DNA of 64,000 bases, from contig NC_084925.1 in the NCBI RefSeq assembly GCF_958298935.1, positions 17,543,001-17,607,000 of the forward strand. The letters are read 5' to 3'. This stretch comes from Phragmites australis. Its lineage: Eukaryota; Streptophyta; Magnoliopsida; Poales; Poaceae. Numbering within the stretch: position 1 is the stretch's first letter; each line of letters opens with the position of its first letter. This document shows positions 1 to 10,348 of the stretch, one piece after another. The translations under genes were made by a program, and so were the position numbers. The notes beneath the pieces are model-generated. The model was not told the DNA's origin, searched no databases, and saw nothing but the letters and a program-made list of their open reading frames with translations.

Positions 1-285
1 AAAGAGCAGAGCCGCTAGGGTTAGATCCTCTACGTACCATGTTGCCTCCTGGTTGGAAGCGGTGGAGGAGATCAACAGATACGGTGACGAGCTGGTGGCA
101 GCTGCGAGAGTAGGCTCCGGATCTCAGTGGTGACGGCCAATGGTTAGCGTGAGAAGCGGACTCGACGAGCGGTGACGGTATGCTAGTTCAGACTTCAGGC
201 GTTCCTTCATGAGGACCACCGGGAGTCCAAAACCGACTCGGCGGATTGGTTCGCGCCTGATCAGATGGGCCTAGGTAGGCATCAT
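1..285. other. Left flank, no recognised gene
   Basis: This stretch has moderate GC content. I see no long open frame, repeat or family motif. It ends where the left inverted repeat of the plant-mobile-domain element begins. Confidence 0.4.
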
Positions 286-405
286 CACGTTGTGCCAGAA
301 GATTTTTTATATTTTTTAAATTAAAAAATTGCAAATATATATGTTTGATTTAAAATATTACAAATCTAGACTCATCTCGGCTGTTAATTAGACGAGAGGT
401 TGATA
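286..405 (+). repeat. Left terminal inverted repeat of the MULE-like element
   Basis: This pairs in reverse complement with 4857-4981. The best-conserved core is at about 302-378. The outer edge is approximate because similarity fades around CACGTTGTGCCA versus ACACATTGCCA. Confidence 0.6.
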
Positions 406-519
406 TTTTTTATTTTTTTATTTCAGAAATACAAATGATTAGTAAAATGATTAACAAAAATATTATTGAGTAACTAACCAATAAAAAAGAAAATATAATT
501 TTACTTCATTTATCAGAAA

Positions 520-645
520 CGTCAGCCTTTTCAATCATAACCTTTTTAGATGTTGGTATTTTCAGGCGTAGCCTTTTCAGACGTCAATCTTTTATAACAT
601 GTAAACTTTTTAGATATAGAATTTTTGGACATAGCCTTTTCAAAT
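520..645 (+). repeat. Diverged short-period motif cluster (CCTTTTCAGACGT-like)
   Basis: Variants of a motif read as GCCTTTTCA or CCTTTTTAGA, each followed by a GTC/GTT/GTA-type step, recur about six times at irregular spacing of roughly 20 bp. This subterminal repetition lies just inside the left inverted repeat, where DNA transposons often carry transposase-binding motifs. That role is inference. Confidence 0.35.
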
Positions 646-849
646 AACACAATTGCTCCAGGCACATGAATAAATTCATTTTTCTAACTATTTTTCATAG
701 ACTTACTCCACGAAGCACCACGGATTTTATATATAAATAGAAGTACAGGAGACCACATGTAGAACGAAACCAATTATCTCAAGCTCTCCTACTCCCCACT
801 AAAACGGCCTCCGAACCCTCCTAAAGAAATATAGGTCAGTTCCTACGTC

Positions 850-1370
850 TGCTGGGGTCAAAGTGCCGATGTGCTTATGTGGAGACCTTTGTAAGCTAAA
901 AAAGTCTAATGACTTCTAAAACATCAGAAAGAGGTTCTTCATGTGTCTGAACTACAAGTATGACCCACCAAAGGGTAGCCTCCCTGGTGGTTACCGCTAG
1001 GTAAACCCTTGTTGGTAAACTACATTACAACTATCTGTCATTTACTACTGATCATTCTTGTCTACATTGGTAGTCTCTACCACCTCTCTATGAGTTAGTA
1101 CAGTGGATGGATACTGAGCAGTCGCAAGAATATGTGTTCCTCCTACGCAATAAACATCTGGCGGCATGGAGAAGATTCGAAGAAATGGAAGTAGACGAGA
1201 GAAGGAAGACTCAGCACAAATGCATGTAGGAGTAGAGGAAACTGAGAGAGGAGCAGGGCTGCCGCGATGAGGAGGCCTGTGAGGAAAAGAGGGAGAGGAA
1301 GCGCAAGAAGATGCAGGAAGCTGGACTAGATGTTGTGAGGAAGGAAAAGTACTCACATTGCACTCAGTAG
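850..1370 (+). pseudogene. GRF-type zinc-finger plus coiled-coil protein remnant
   Basis: Starting at 863, the + strand reads a C-x-C-G-x2-C cluster (PMCLCGDLC). It is followed by KKSNDF, a stop codon, and then a run ending in RFFMC and YKYDPP. This spacing of cysteines and aromatic residues matches the small GRF-type zinc fingers common in grass transposon proteins. After a frame change, the segment from about 1080 reads LYELVQWMDTEQ, then a long E/R/K-rich stretch (about 1170-1366) that would form a coiled coil. At least two in-frame stops and one frameshift make it a pseudogene. It lies opposite in strand to the plant mobile domain remnant inside the same inverted repeats. Such fingers bind nucleic acid in known families; a function here is not supported. 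Confidence 0.5.
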
Positions 1371-1739
1371 TGTAGTAGTTGTAATCGGGTTGTTTGCATT
1401 CCCTAAAGCATGTTAAGATAATTAGAGGCGATACATGGCTTGGTTAGTAGAAAAGTGTATCGTACATACCATCGTATTTGTTCATTGTTCGAGAAAGTTA
1501 CGATTGTTGTATGGAACTCATAGTGCATTGAGGTATTGTACCAACTAAAAACTGGAAAGCCCGAGTCATAAATGAATAGGTAGAAATGCGGAATAACATA
1601 GTAGGATAGTAACATATATATATTATACATGTAATGTAGTCCATCAACTAGTCCCTAAATCCCCCCCCCCCATTTGGGGACAATCCCCCTATGCTCAAAA
1701 AGGTTATTGCTGCCTACGGCTCCGTTCTCTAACATGGTG
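1371..1739. other. Interval without recognised gene
   Basis: This is AT-rich sequence inside the MULE-like element, with a run of 13 C near 1660. No frame or family motif was recognised. It may be intron or spacer between the two coding remnants. Confidence 0.35.
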
Positions 1740-4240
1740 CACTGATACGTGAGCGGGTCGAGCGGGACAACGGTCCAAGAAGGCCGACCAGTAGAAGGTG
1801 GCATCACGTAGTCCTCCTAGGTCGACTGTGTGCCTGCCAGGGGAGAGCCGCTAAGTTGGGAGGGCCATATCTCTTATTGCGTGCCACAGGACCCAATTGT
1901 GGTGTTTGTCATGCTCTTCTTGATGACCTGCTCCAGGTACTTTGTTAACGCCATGATCTTCTTGTAATTTGTGAACTCTGAAAGATGTTTACAAAGCAAA
2001 ACATGTTGGCACGAATGCGAAAGTAATAAAGTTTATTGTGTATTCTCGACAGAGGTTAGTTAAAGACAATCTCACCGGGAGGAGCATAAGACGGCCTGGA
2101 GGGTAGTGGTCACCTAGTGCCATGTAAGACAACCTAGAGGAGCTGCCTCCGTAGGGCTCATCCGGACCAATGTAAGACGCCCTGGAGGAGTTACCGCTGT
2201 AGGTCTCACCCGAAGCAATGTAAAAAGGCTTGGAGAGAGATGTCACAGTAAGGCTCAATGAACGTCGAACGTAGTAGCGGTAGAATCGTAGCCATTGGAG
2301 CAACAGCGATCATCATAGCAAAGGGACGAGGGGGCGATGTGGAGGCGGTCGAGCAATGTAGGGTCAAGAAGCAATGTCCTCAATGGGCCTACAAGTGACC
2401 ATCCTCATGATATTCTACGCCTTCTCGTAGATCTTGTGGAAGGCACCACATGTCTCGAAGGCAGGGACATCTATCCCACTATTTAGCCAGATGCAATTAG
2501 TATTGGCCTTCACTGAGATCTAGTACATGAGGTCCCTTTGGGAAAAAATGTTACATAGTATGAACATATTTCTTTGCTAGTAAAATTAGTATCCACAGAC
2601 AAATGTAATTTTTCAATATACATACTGCCAGTGACCGAGCCTAGTCCTATGCAACGGGTAAGTGTCCCTCGCATGCGGCCTAAGTTAGCACCTCGGATGG
2701 TGTGTACATCACCTGGGTTCATGTCCAAGATACGAATCAGATGAGGTACTCCCTGAATGCCTCCTCAGTGTGGCCAGTCCTTGTCAAGCACATCCTCTGC
2801 CACGCTGACCCAACGCTCTATGCACGACTCAATACGTGGTGCCCACTTGGTAGTAGATGACACACCCTTCCGCGACATCCCGCAAGATTGAAAACAAGAG
2901 TAGTACAATTTACCTATGCTCGTGAGCAAGGATGGTTTGGAGGGGGGGGGGGTAGGGGGAACTGGTGGTGCCAACCAAACTGACGCATCACTCAATGTGT
3001 TGCGTACTCCTCCACGAAGATGTTGAACACGATGGCTCGTCTCATTAGCCAAAACTCATTGTCCCGTGTGCATAACGGAAATAGTCCATACGGGGCACGT
3101 CTGGCTTTGCCCTCATAGGTGTACGGAGTCCTCCTAACATCGCCAACCAAGAGCTTGTTGAATTGGGGTATGAAGTCCGAGTACACCCTATGCGTCTAGG
3201 CACTGAACCATTTCGGCTGCATAAAGAAGGCTCATTAGACTCACAAATTAATAGATTCAACGTTGTCGTAATAAATACCTTACCCATCATTAGCACATAG
3301 TGAACCCATGGTGATGTCCACGTCGTCCGGGTCCATGTCGTAGGGGTTGTGGTCCACTACCGGTCAGCCAATGGTGAACCGCTTGTAGGATCACATGTGG
3401 AGAAGAAGCGGGCAACTGATGAAGATGGCATCCGTATCCATCTTTGTGTATGCCTCACATAGACCCTTGTAGGTCGTGGCAAGCACACCGAAAGCGCAAC
3501 TATGATGGGGGACCTCTCCCAGTCGGGCATCGGCTATCTCCCGGGTGTACGGGATCAAGATCTTTGAGACCGAGTTGGCATGGGTGGCGGTGAACATGAT
3601 CCACCTAAACGGCCACAACAAATAGGTCTCGGGTGGATGTAATTCGCCTGTCAGTTAGCAAATGAAAAAATTAAGCATGTAGAGACGAAACATGTAGCAC
3701 CTGAAGAAAGAGATGGCAAGTAATGTACCACAAATTGGAGTAGAAATCTTTTGGTAGGTCCATACATCTCAGACCCAGGTAACATCCTGTACTAGGGGAG
3801 GACGTGGTGGCCCTCCAGTCAACTACACCAAACCATGCCAGGATGTCATCGTGCCAGGAGGAACCCACATCCCTCGGTTCCACCGCTTAGCCTGTGCAGG
3901 GTAGGCTAAGCAAGAACGAGATATCCTCAAGTGTAGGAGCCATCTTCCCTCACGAGAGATGGAACATATGTGTCTTCGACCTCCACATGTCCACTAGCAC
4001 AATGAGAATGGTGCGTTTGAAACTAAACTACCACGCAAACTCTACTCACCCAATCCCTTCGTCTGCCTCGACAAGCCTAAATAGTGGAAGAAGGCCTACC
4101 TCACGCAACCTACAAACAAAATATAATATAAGTAAGAGCACCTCACGAACACAAAAAATACAAAAACGGAATGAATTGCAAACCTAGGGATCCAACGCTT
4201 GTCTAGCCTCATGAGCTCGTCCGGAACATGAGGTTGGAGT
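1740..4240 (-). pseudogene. Plant mobile domain (PMD, aminotransferase-like) transposon protein remnant
   Basis: Read on the minus strand from about 4230 downward, the sequence shows in order VPDELMRLDKRWIPR (about 4200), a region ending PTKRFLLQF..YLP (about 3740), RWIMFTATHANSVSKILIPY (about 3600), EVPHHSCAFGVLATTYKGLC, and DMDPDDVDITMGS (about 3330). Next come the block LCTRDNEFWL (about 3080), MRQFG (about 2990) and CIERWVSVAEDVLD (about 2800). This order is that of the plant mobile domain family, found both in transposons and in host genes of the MAIN type. The C-terminal part (about 2300-1990) is a low-complexity tail with repeated Y-x-G-x-x-x-x-S-S-R-x-S-Y units. Many stops and frameshifts interrupt it, so it is not expressible as one protein. 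The host-related members act in chromatin silencing; the transposon members have no proven biochemical role. Confidence 0.7.
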
Positions 4241-4368
4241 AAGCTCAGCCACCTTAACAATGATCATGTATGAGCGGTGCCTCTCATCCACGCGTGGGTC
4301 AAGTAGCTCTGGGTGTTCGGCGACCATACATGCCCACAATCATTGTTGTAAATGAATACAAGTACAAC

Positions 4369-4600
4369 TATCCCTAAAACACTAGGTCCAATAGGTACAA
4401 CCATCCCAAAAAATTCAACGTAAAAAAAGTACAACTATCCCCAAAATATTAGATCTAACCGTTACAACTATCTCTAAAAAACCGATGTAAAAAAGTACAA
4501 TTATCTCTAACATACTAGGTTCAACAGTTACAACTGTCTCTAAAAATCTAGTACAACTATCCCTAAAACATTAATTCTAACCGTACCTCTATGTTGCTAT
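4369..4600 (+). repeat. Degenerate tandem array, unit about 65 bp, about 3.5 copies
   Basis: Units start with GTACAACTATCCCTAAAAC-like sequence at about 4369, 4435, 4494 and 4550. Each continues with a second half-repeat of the form (G)TTACAACTATCTCTAAAAA. So each unit holds two related half-repeats. The array lies just inside the right inverted repeat of the MULE-like element. Confidence 0.65.
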
Positions 4601-4856
4601 AAAAATCTAGACTAAAAAACCTAGATCTAATATCATTAGATCCTATATTTTATGTCTAACTTATGCCCAAACTTGGATACGATGGCTAACCTAAGTGTTT
4701 TATAGAAAACAGTAAGATAAGAAAATTCACTTTCACCAGCTATAGAATTCAACAGGATTTCGTCGTTTTCCTCTTCCTCCCCTCACCTCTCCTCTCCTCT
4801 CTTCTCCCTCTCTGTCTGGTAGTGATCCCCATGGTGAAAGCGGCATGGTTTTTCAT

Positions 4857-4981
4857 ACCACAACCTGTTGCTCCTTGAAATAACAATAAGAGTATAGATT
4901 TACAATATTTCAAAACAGATGTATATATACAATTTTTTAATTTAAAAATATAAAATAAAAAATTTCCTATGGCAATGTGTT
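4857..4981 (-). repeat. Right terminal inverted repeat of the MULE-like element
   Basis: The reverse complement of this stretch aligns with 286-405. The longest shared run is TTTAAATTAAAAAATTG. The outer boundary is approximate. Confidence 0.6.
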
Positions 4982-5142
4982 ACAATGGTTTCCAATCTTA
5001 ACCCAACTGTTCTATTTCTCACATAATCCAAATCAATTAATCAAAATATGGCGATGAATGCACCCCTAAGCTAGGATAGATTAAGATAGAACATGAAAAT
5101 AGTGGTATACACTTCTCTATCAAAAGGTCAATTAAGGTAGTA

Positions 5143-5373
5143 CTACCTCCGTTTTTGTTTACTTATCACTAATAATTTACTATAATTATTTTAACTTTGT
5201 ATTTTTTTTTTACGAAAAGTTCATAGATATATAAAACTTTCTTATCATTAGAATCATCATGAAATATACTTTATAAGTATTATATATTTTTAAGTATTCA
5301 TAATTTTTTTTAAAAACACGATCAAAATTACTGTAGTAAATTATTGATGACAAGTAAACAAAAATAGAGGCAA
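5143..5373. mobile_element. Stowaway-type MITE (Tc1/mariner-like)
   Basis: The left end starts CTACCTCCGTTTTTGTTTAC and the right end is its imperfect reverse complement (GTAAACAAAAATAGAGGCAA). The inverted repeats extend about 40 bp inward, through AATAATTTACT and AGTAAATTATT. The element is flanked on both sides by TA (5141-5142 and 5374-5375), the target duplication of Stowaway elements. The interior is AT-rich and non-coding. At 231 bp it is a usual size for the family. Confidence 0.85.
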
Positions 5374-5375
5374 TA

Positions 5376-5957
5376 TACAATTGAAGTTCACAAACCAAAA
5401 TGTCTACATCACGTTGGAGGTGTCAAATTCGTTTCATAAACCAAAACGACATGCAATGCCTACAACAATTTCATCACAACAGAATATAACAAACAACTTA
5501 TCTTGATTATTTCCCGCATTCCATCGATCTGTGGACTTCTTGAGTTCACTTGCAACGATAAATGGACCGAACCGTGGCAGATTGGCAATGAACGAGCTGA
5601 TCGGAACTCTACACTCTTCAGCCTTCAGTTTCTTCACACATACTCAGCGCGCACCAGCGAGAGCTTTCTTCAGCGTTAGGGGGAGTGTGCCGAGACGACC
5701 TTGGCAAAGGCAGCAACCTTGCTGACAGGGAGCCCAACGCGGGCGCTGCTCCACTGCGCCACAGCGGCGGCTTATGCCTGCATCACGCCATAAGCTCTCT
5801 GACGAAACTGGAAACTGGTGCTACCACGTGAGCCTTTTTCATGGTCCCTGCCTAAAGGCACTGCTCGCGGCCGCCGCCGCCATCAGCAGTCCAGGGCGTG
5901 CCACTCTTCTCCGGCACCACCGTGACGCCCACTTCTCCAACGCTGCCACCCTTCGCC
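5376..5957. other. Low-copy-looking stretch, no recognised gene
   Basis: The stretch turns GC-rich from about 5640 onward. Short open frames exist on both strands (for example 5774-6040 on +, rich in Ala, His and Leu), but no family motif was recognised. It could be a gene fragment; no product is assigned. Confidence 0.3.
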
Positions 5958-6167
5958 ATCCAGGATGCGCCACCTCTGCTCATCTCAACCTTGCCACTCC
6001 TTTCTCCAACGCTTTGGCCCTTTCCATAAGGAATAGTTAGATATAGCTATTGCTCCCCACTAATCCAGGATGCGCCACCTCTGCTCATCTCGACCTTGCC
6101 ACTCCTTTCTCCAACACTTTGGCCCTTTCCATAAGGAATAGTTAGATATAGCTATTGCTCCCCACTA
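5958..6167 (+). repeat. 105-bp tandem duplication, two copies
   Basis: The unit beginning ATCCAGGATGCGCCACC at 5958 repeats at 6063 with a period of 105 bp. By eye the copies differ at two positions (CAACC/CGACC and CAACGCT/CAACACT). The duplication interrupts an open stretch that ends at 6040. Confidence 0.9.
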
Positions 6168-8348
6168 ATCGAACTCAGGTAACCAGGAGATTGATACAGG
6201 TTTCAGAGCAGAAAGAACAGAAGACAAATGAACATTCCAAGAGACATAAAGACCACTCTGCTTTGCCTATTTGATCAAGAGAAAGCTTAACGAAACCCTC
6301 TTTCAGCTTGAGATCTTGCCATAATCAGTTATCCTCGCTTCTTCATGGTGTTGTAGAACCGTCCCAATAGCCGGCACCACATGTGCATTTGGATAAAGAT
6401 TATTCAGATAAGGCGGTTCATGTGAGAAAAAAGTTGCATAAAAAATCAATTCATCTCAAAGCACTTCCATTCCTGTTGGTAGATTTATGATTGTAGTGTA
6501 TCGAAGTACCAGGATAGCAAAACATTAGTTTTAAAAATGCTAATAAAAAATATAACACAATATATTACTTGTATTTGCTTGCCATTTGTTCCATGGAGAG
6601 CTATGTCATAGTTGGTGTACTTCAGAATACAAAAGATCATAGATAACACACCTAGACTTGGTTTCAACGATACTGCTTATCAAGTTATTGATCATACCAA
6701 TTATGCATCAACAGGTCCACTATTACCAACGTTCAAGTATTACTAGATAATAGCACGGCAACAGAAAATATTGCGTCATTGGCGAATCATATGACCCGTG
6801 GTCGAGACAAGGGTGTTACAACATGACAACTCTCACCGCCGCTAACACCTCCATGAAAGTCAACTGACGAAAGGAGAAGCAGCACCAAGAAACTCCACCT
6901 ATGATTCTCTAAGTAGAGCACAAGGCTACTTGCCCACTTATCAAACGTGAGCACAACCATTGTCACAGTAAGAGTAAGACTGCTGCTCATGCACCATTTG
7001 ATCAAGCTAAGGTAATTACGATTTGGCATAACCATTACATCTCATCTTGTATTTTAAAAAGCATTGTACTCTTGCACCGCAGTTGAGCAAAATATAAACC
7101 ATTACCATATTGTCGGGGGAACGGTACCACACTGACACCTTCACTTCGGCTGGCCTCAGCTAACCCCATAGATAGGAAGCGATTCGTGACACTACCGTTT
7201 CCCTTGAGTTACTTTGGTCGCAGGTGCGGACTCGAAGTATGGCCGGCGGATGCTTACCCCATTATGATCTTGGATCATAACAATGATCCATGCACACAAT
7301 CCTCCAAACAAACATCCGAGACAAAGAATAGAGATTTTACTTGTTTGGGAATACAGATTTTACTTGTTGCCAAGATCGTTGAACCACTTGTCATTGCTGG
7401 CGGCTTTTGAGCAATTTGTATTCTTGTTCGGCATTAGAAAAGGTTAATAGGATCAGCAAAAGACTATTTATTTGGCAAGAGAAATATTAAAGTAGATAAT
7501 CTGCAGAACAGAGTCAACTTTTGTCTCTGTAAAAGTTTTATTTAAGGAACAAATCAGTAGAAATGTTGAACATAGTGTATGACATAAGACCAGTTTCACA
7601 TATTTGCATATTTAGAAAATAGCTTTACACGTTGCCAAGAAACAGTGTAAAGAGTCTGAAAAAGGTAATGAGAAGAAAGCACTCAGCACTTCAGCAGACT
7701 TTTACTGCTGCAGGGGAACATGCAGAAATATCCAGTATAGCTACAAATGGAACATATGTCAAACTGATCTCTATCCTTTTCGTGCCTAATTAGGAAGCAT
7801 CACCCCAGGGCTAGTACTCCATGCACAATGCCTTCAATCGGTGATTTCCAAGTTTAGGTACAATACATAATAGATAAGGACCTACTATAGCCCTCCATTT
7901 TCAATGGAACTAATAAAATACCAATTGGAGGTGAAATACCTATTTTATACACCAATAATGTTTTTTATGAGAAAAAAAGGCATGCCTTTATTTCTTTTTT
8001 GTATTTTCATGTTTACTGATTAAAGTTATTGAGCAATCTTAAAGCTTCAGGATTTGTTCCATATAAACCGCAAGATGGTCAGGTTAACATGCAAGATAGA
8101 TAGGACAGAATGCTGCTGAAATCATGCCAAGTAATTCATGCCAATTTAGCTACATCAATAAATCATCACAATTAACCCCCTGTTCCATAGATCATTCTAA
8201 TTTCTGCATGGATGGTTCTCTTCATCAACCTCTTTCTAAAATGCTTTAGTGATTGAGATGAAAATGTAACAACAGGGAGGTAGGTCACCTTCTTTCCGCT
8301 TTAACCCTCCTGCAACATGTACACAAAAAATAAAATACTTGGACTTAC
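6168..8348. other. Intergenic or intronic sequence, no recognised gene
   Basis: This is mostly AT-rich sequence with only short frames. From about 7112 it reads TGTCGGGGGAACGGTACC and stays GC-richer to about 7300; this resembles the start of some grass gypsy LTRs, but no partner end was found. Part of the interval could be intron of the callose-synthase-like fragment just to its right. Confidence 0.3.
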
Positions 8349-8465
8349 CAAAAGCAAGCCCCATCCAGTTGGCATGAAGGCAAGGATGCAAACAAACATA
8401 TCCTGAACTGTCACATGGGGGATTGCTACCAAGGTTGTAATGATGGAGATAAATGTAAAGGCAGT
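8349..8465 (-). pseudogene. Single exon of a callose synthase (glucan synthase-like) gene
   Basis: On the minus strand an acceptor TTAATGCTTGCAG precedes 8465, and a consensus donor GTAAGTCC follows 8349. The 117 bp between them give 39 codons without a stop. The product reads hydrophobic residues, then IPHVTVQDMFVC and ILAFMPTGWGLLL. That is the conserved transmembrane segment near the C-terminus of plant callose synthases, membrane enzymes that make beta-1,3-glucan from UDP-glucose. Full proteins have about 1,800-1,950 residues in many exons. I could not find the neighbouring exons (the upstream loop or the downstream LARGYE-type exon) on this strand within several kb. The exon itself looks undamaged. 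It may be a captured or translocated gene fragment, or part of a gene whose other exons have been lost. Confidence 0.65.
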
Positions 8466-9667
8466 CTGCAAGCATTAAGAAACCCATGTTACTAATCTTT
8501 GTGCTGCAAGGCCTTTTCCACACTAATAAAAAAATGACCCAAAATTATGCACAAGGCAGTACAAATCTACTGAGCATTACAAGGAAAACAAGCAAACAAC
8601 GCCTATGTGTTCGCCAGGAAGCTTTTCTCCCCAGATGGACACCATCAGTGTTCCTTTTACAAAATCTGTATGCATTTCAAACAAACTCTCATGGAGTACA
8701 ACTGAACTTGGAAGGTTAGATGAACAAATTACACTAAAACTGATCTACCCTAGCTTGCACCAAGATCCCAGCAAACTTTTTTTTATCCAAAACAGATATT
8801 AACTCTAGAATCACCTTCTATGAAACACCCAAAAAAAAATCAAGGTAAATATAAAGATATAGTGATGAAGGCAACATTTGCCCATTTTGTATTGTGATGG
8901 CTATTACAAACCAGTTTTATACAATTCGGGAATAATCAGTTTTATGCACAAAAAGTTATTGACTAAAAGATTATAACTTCACAATTTAGCTCCTTCTTCC
9001 ATTGTGCCGGGAAGCACATCTTTCAAGCAGCACGTTCAAGTAAATTGCAGAAAGCATACCAACTGCTAACTAATTGTAGATTCTACAGCAAGATCGCAAT
9101 GTTCTTCAGAAAGATAACATAAATTTGGCATCTGACAGGCCAAACTATCGGAGATTTATTGTCATTTTATCATCAGTACTATTGGTCAGCCTAAACCCCG
9201 AGTTGCTCGAAAGACCAACAGATATATGCTTCAAAGACACAATAATTCTGCATCTAAGGTACACGAGATTACGAGCTAACAGATCTATGCTTCCTACTCT
9301 CAGATCCAACAAAGCATACTCGAGGCAAGCAGGAAGCTGCAGCAAGAAGACAGAGGGGGTAGGCTCAGGAGAAGCAGACGTGGGGGGATGCGAACCTGCG
9401 ACTGGTGGCCTGCCTGCCTTGCCAGGGTTGTTCGTGTGCCAGAGGGAGAATCAGGAGCGGATGCGGCGGTGGCGGCAAGGGAGCGCGGAGCAGAGGCGGC
9501 GGTGGCGGCAAGGGCGCGCGTAGCGGAGGCGGCGGTGGCAACGGTTGTAGCGCTGAGACCGGAGGTCGGAGTTGGTCCCAGGAATCGCTGGAAGTCTCAG
9601 GAATCGCGGAGGCCGGAGTCAGCCGGAGGATCGCGGGCTTGAAGGTGGCCCCGAAGGTACCTCGTAA
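8466..9667. other. Interval with GC-rich proline/alanine-type frames, no recognised gene
   Basis: From about 9350 to 9650 the sequence is a GC-rich run with GGCGGTGGCGGCAAGGG-like repetition. It gives open frames in several phases (Gly-rich or Ala-rich on +, Pro-rich on -). Such low-complexity GC-rich stretches are common in first exons and 5' leaders of grass genes. No conserved domain was seen, so no product is named. The hAT-type MITE begins directly to the right. Confidence 0.3.
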
Positions 9668-10348
9668 TAGGGATGGAGTCACACGGGAGCTACGGAAAAC
9701 CAAACCGTTTTCATTTTCACATTTTTATCTGAATAAAAATAGAAAATCAAAAACAGGTTACGAACTGGATATCATGATATCGAAAATGACCAATCGAATA
9801 AAACACATGTCGATATAAGTGGATAAATGATAATTCAAATCAGAAACATCTACCATAAAATCATGACTTCAAGTATTAATACAATATATAATTAATTTAC
9901 ACTAATAAATATTACTTAATATTATACATATAGATCATATAATAACATAAGCTCAACTAAAAAACATACTATAACTCAAGTACTTGACATAACATACAGT
10001 TACACAATGAGTAGGATTGAAGACGGTATATGCGTAAAAGCTTGAACGACATCGGTAGGTCACAGTCAATTGAGACTAGGTCAATAGGTTAGGGTAAAGT
10101 TTAAGATATGGATGATGTTTGGGCTCGCTGGTTGAGCTTGGCATATGGATTATATTGTGATTTTGTGAAGTTTGGTCTTAATTAGAAACATCGGAAATTT
10201 CTAATTAAAACAGGATACTGATAATACGGGTGAAAAATAGTAAAACCGTTTTCGTCTTGTCTCTACAAAAGTTCTAAAAATCTAAAAAAAGTTAGAAAAT
10301 ATAGAAAATGGATCAGAATGAGATTTATCCCATTCATTTTCATCCCTA
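9668..10348. mobile_element. hAT-type non-autonomous element (MITE)
   Basis: The left end begins TAGGGATGGAGTC and the right end finishes CATTTTCATCCCTA, giving short TAGGGATG/CATCCCTA inverted ends. Further in, matching pieces such as AAACCGTTTTC (left) and AAACCGTTTTCG (right) occur. The flanking 8-mers CCTCGTAA and CTTAGAAA agree at five of eight positions, compatible with a decayed 8-bp hAT target duplication. The 681-bp interior is AT-rich and shows no transposase. Confidence 0.65.

Larger units (their letters stand above)
286..4981. mobile_element. MULE-like DNA transposon carrying GRF zinc finger and plant mobile domain
   Basis: The sequence at about 286-405 and the reverse complement of about 4857-4981 align as long, AT-rich, imperfect terminal inverted repeats. 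Both contain the run TTTAAATTAAAAAATTG, followed by a shared stretch ending near AAATCTA. Long inverted repeats of about 100 bp are typical of Mutator-like elements. Between them are two divergently placed coding remnants, a GRF-type zinc finger with a basic/acidic coiled region on + and a plant mobile domain protein on -, plus a tandem array near the right end. No MURA-type transposase was recognised, so the element may be non-autonomous or may belong to the plant-mobile-domain transposon class. A 9-bp target duplication could not be fixed because the outer edges are degenerate. Confidence 0.6.

Noticed and set aside
6787..7035. 82-codon minus-strand frame as a membrane-protein gene or another callose synthase exon
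   Set aside because: It is hydrophobic, but no callose synthase block or suitable splice pair was found, and an open frame of this size is expected by chance.
7112..7300. Gypsy LTR fragment starting TGTCGGGGGAACGG
   Set aside because: There is no second end, no duplication and no match to the other LTRs in the window; kept only as a remark.
9388..9818. Gly/Ala-rich and Pro-rich frames as a gene
   Set aside because: The frames come from a simple GGC-type repetition open on both strands, and the longest one runs into the hAT-type MITE.
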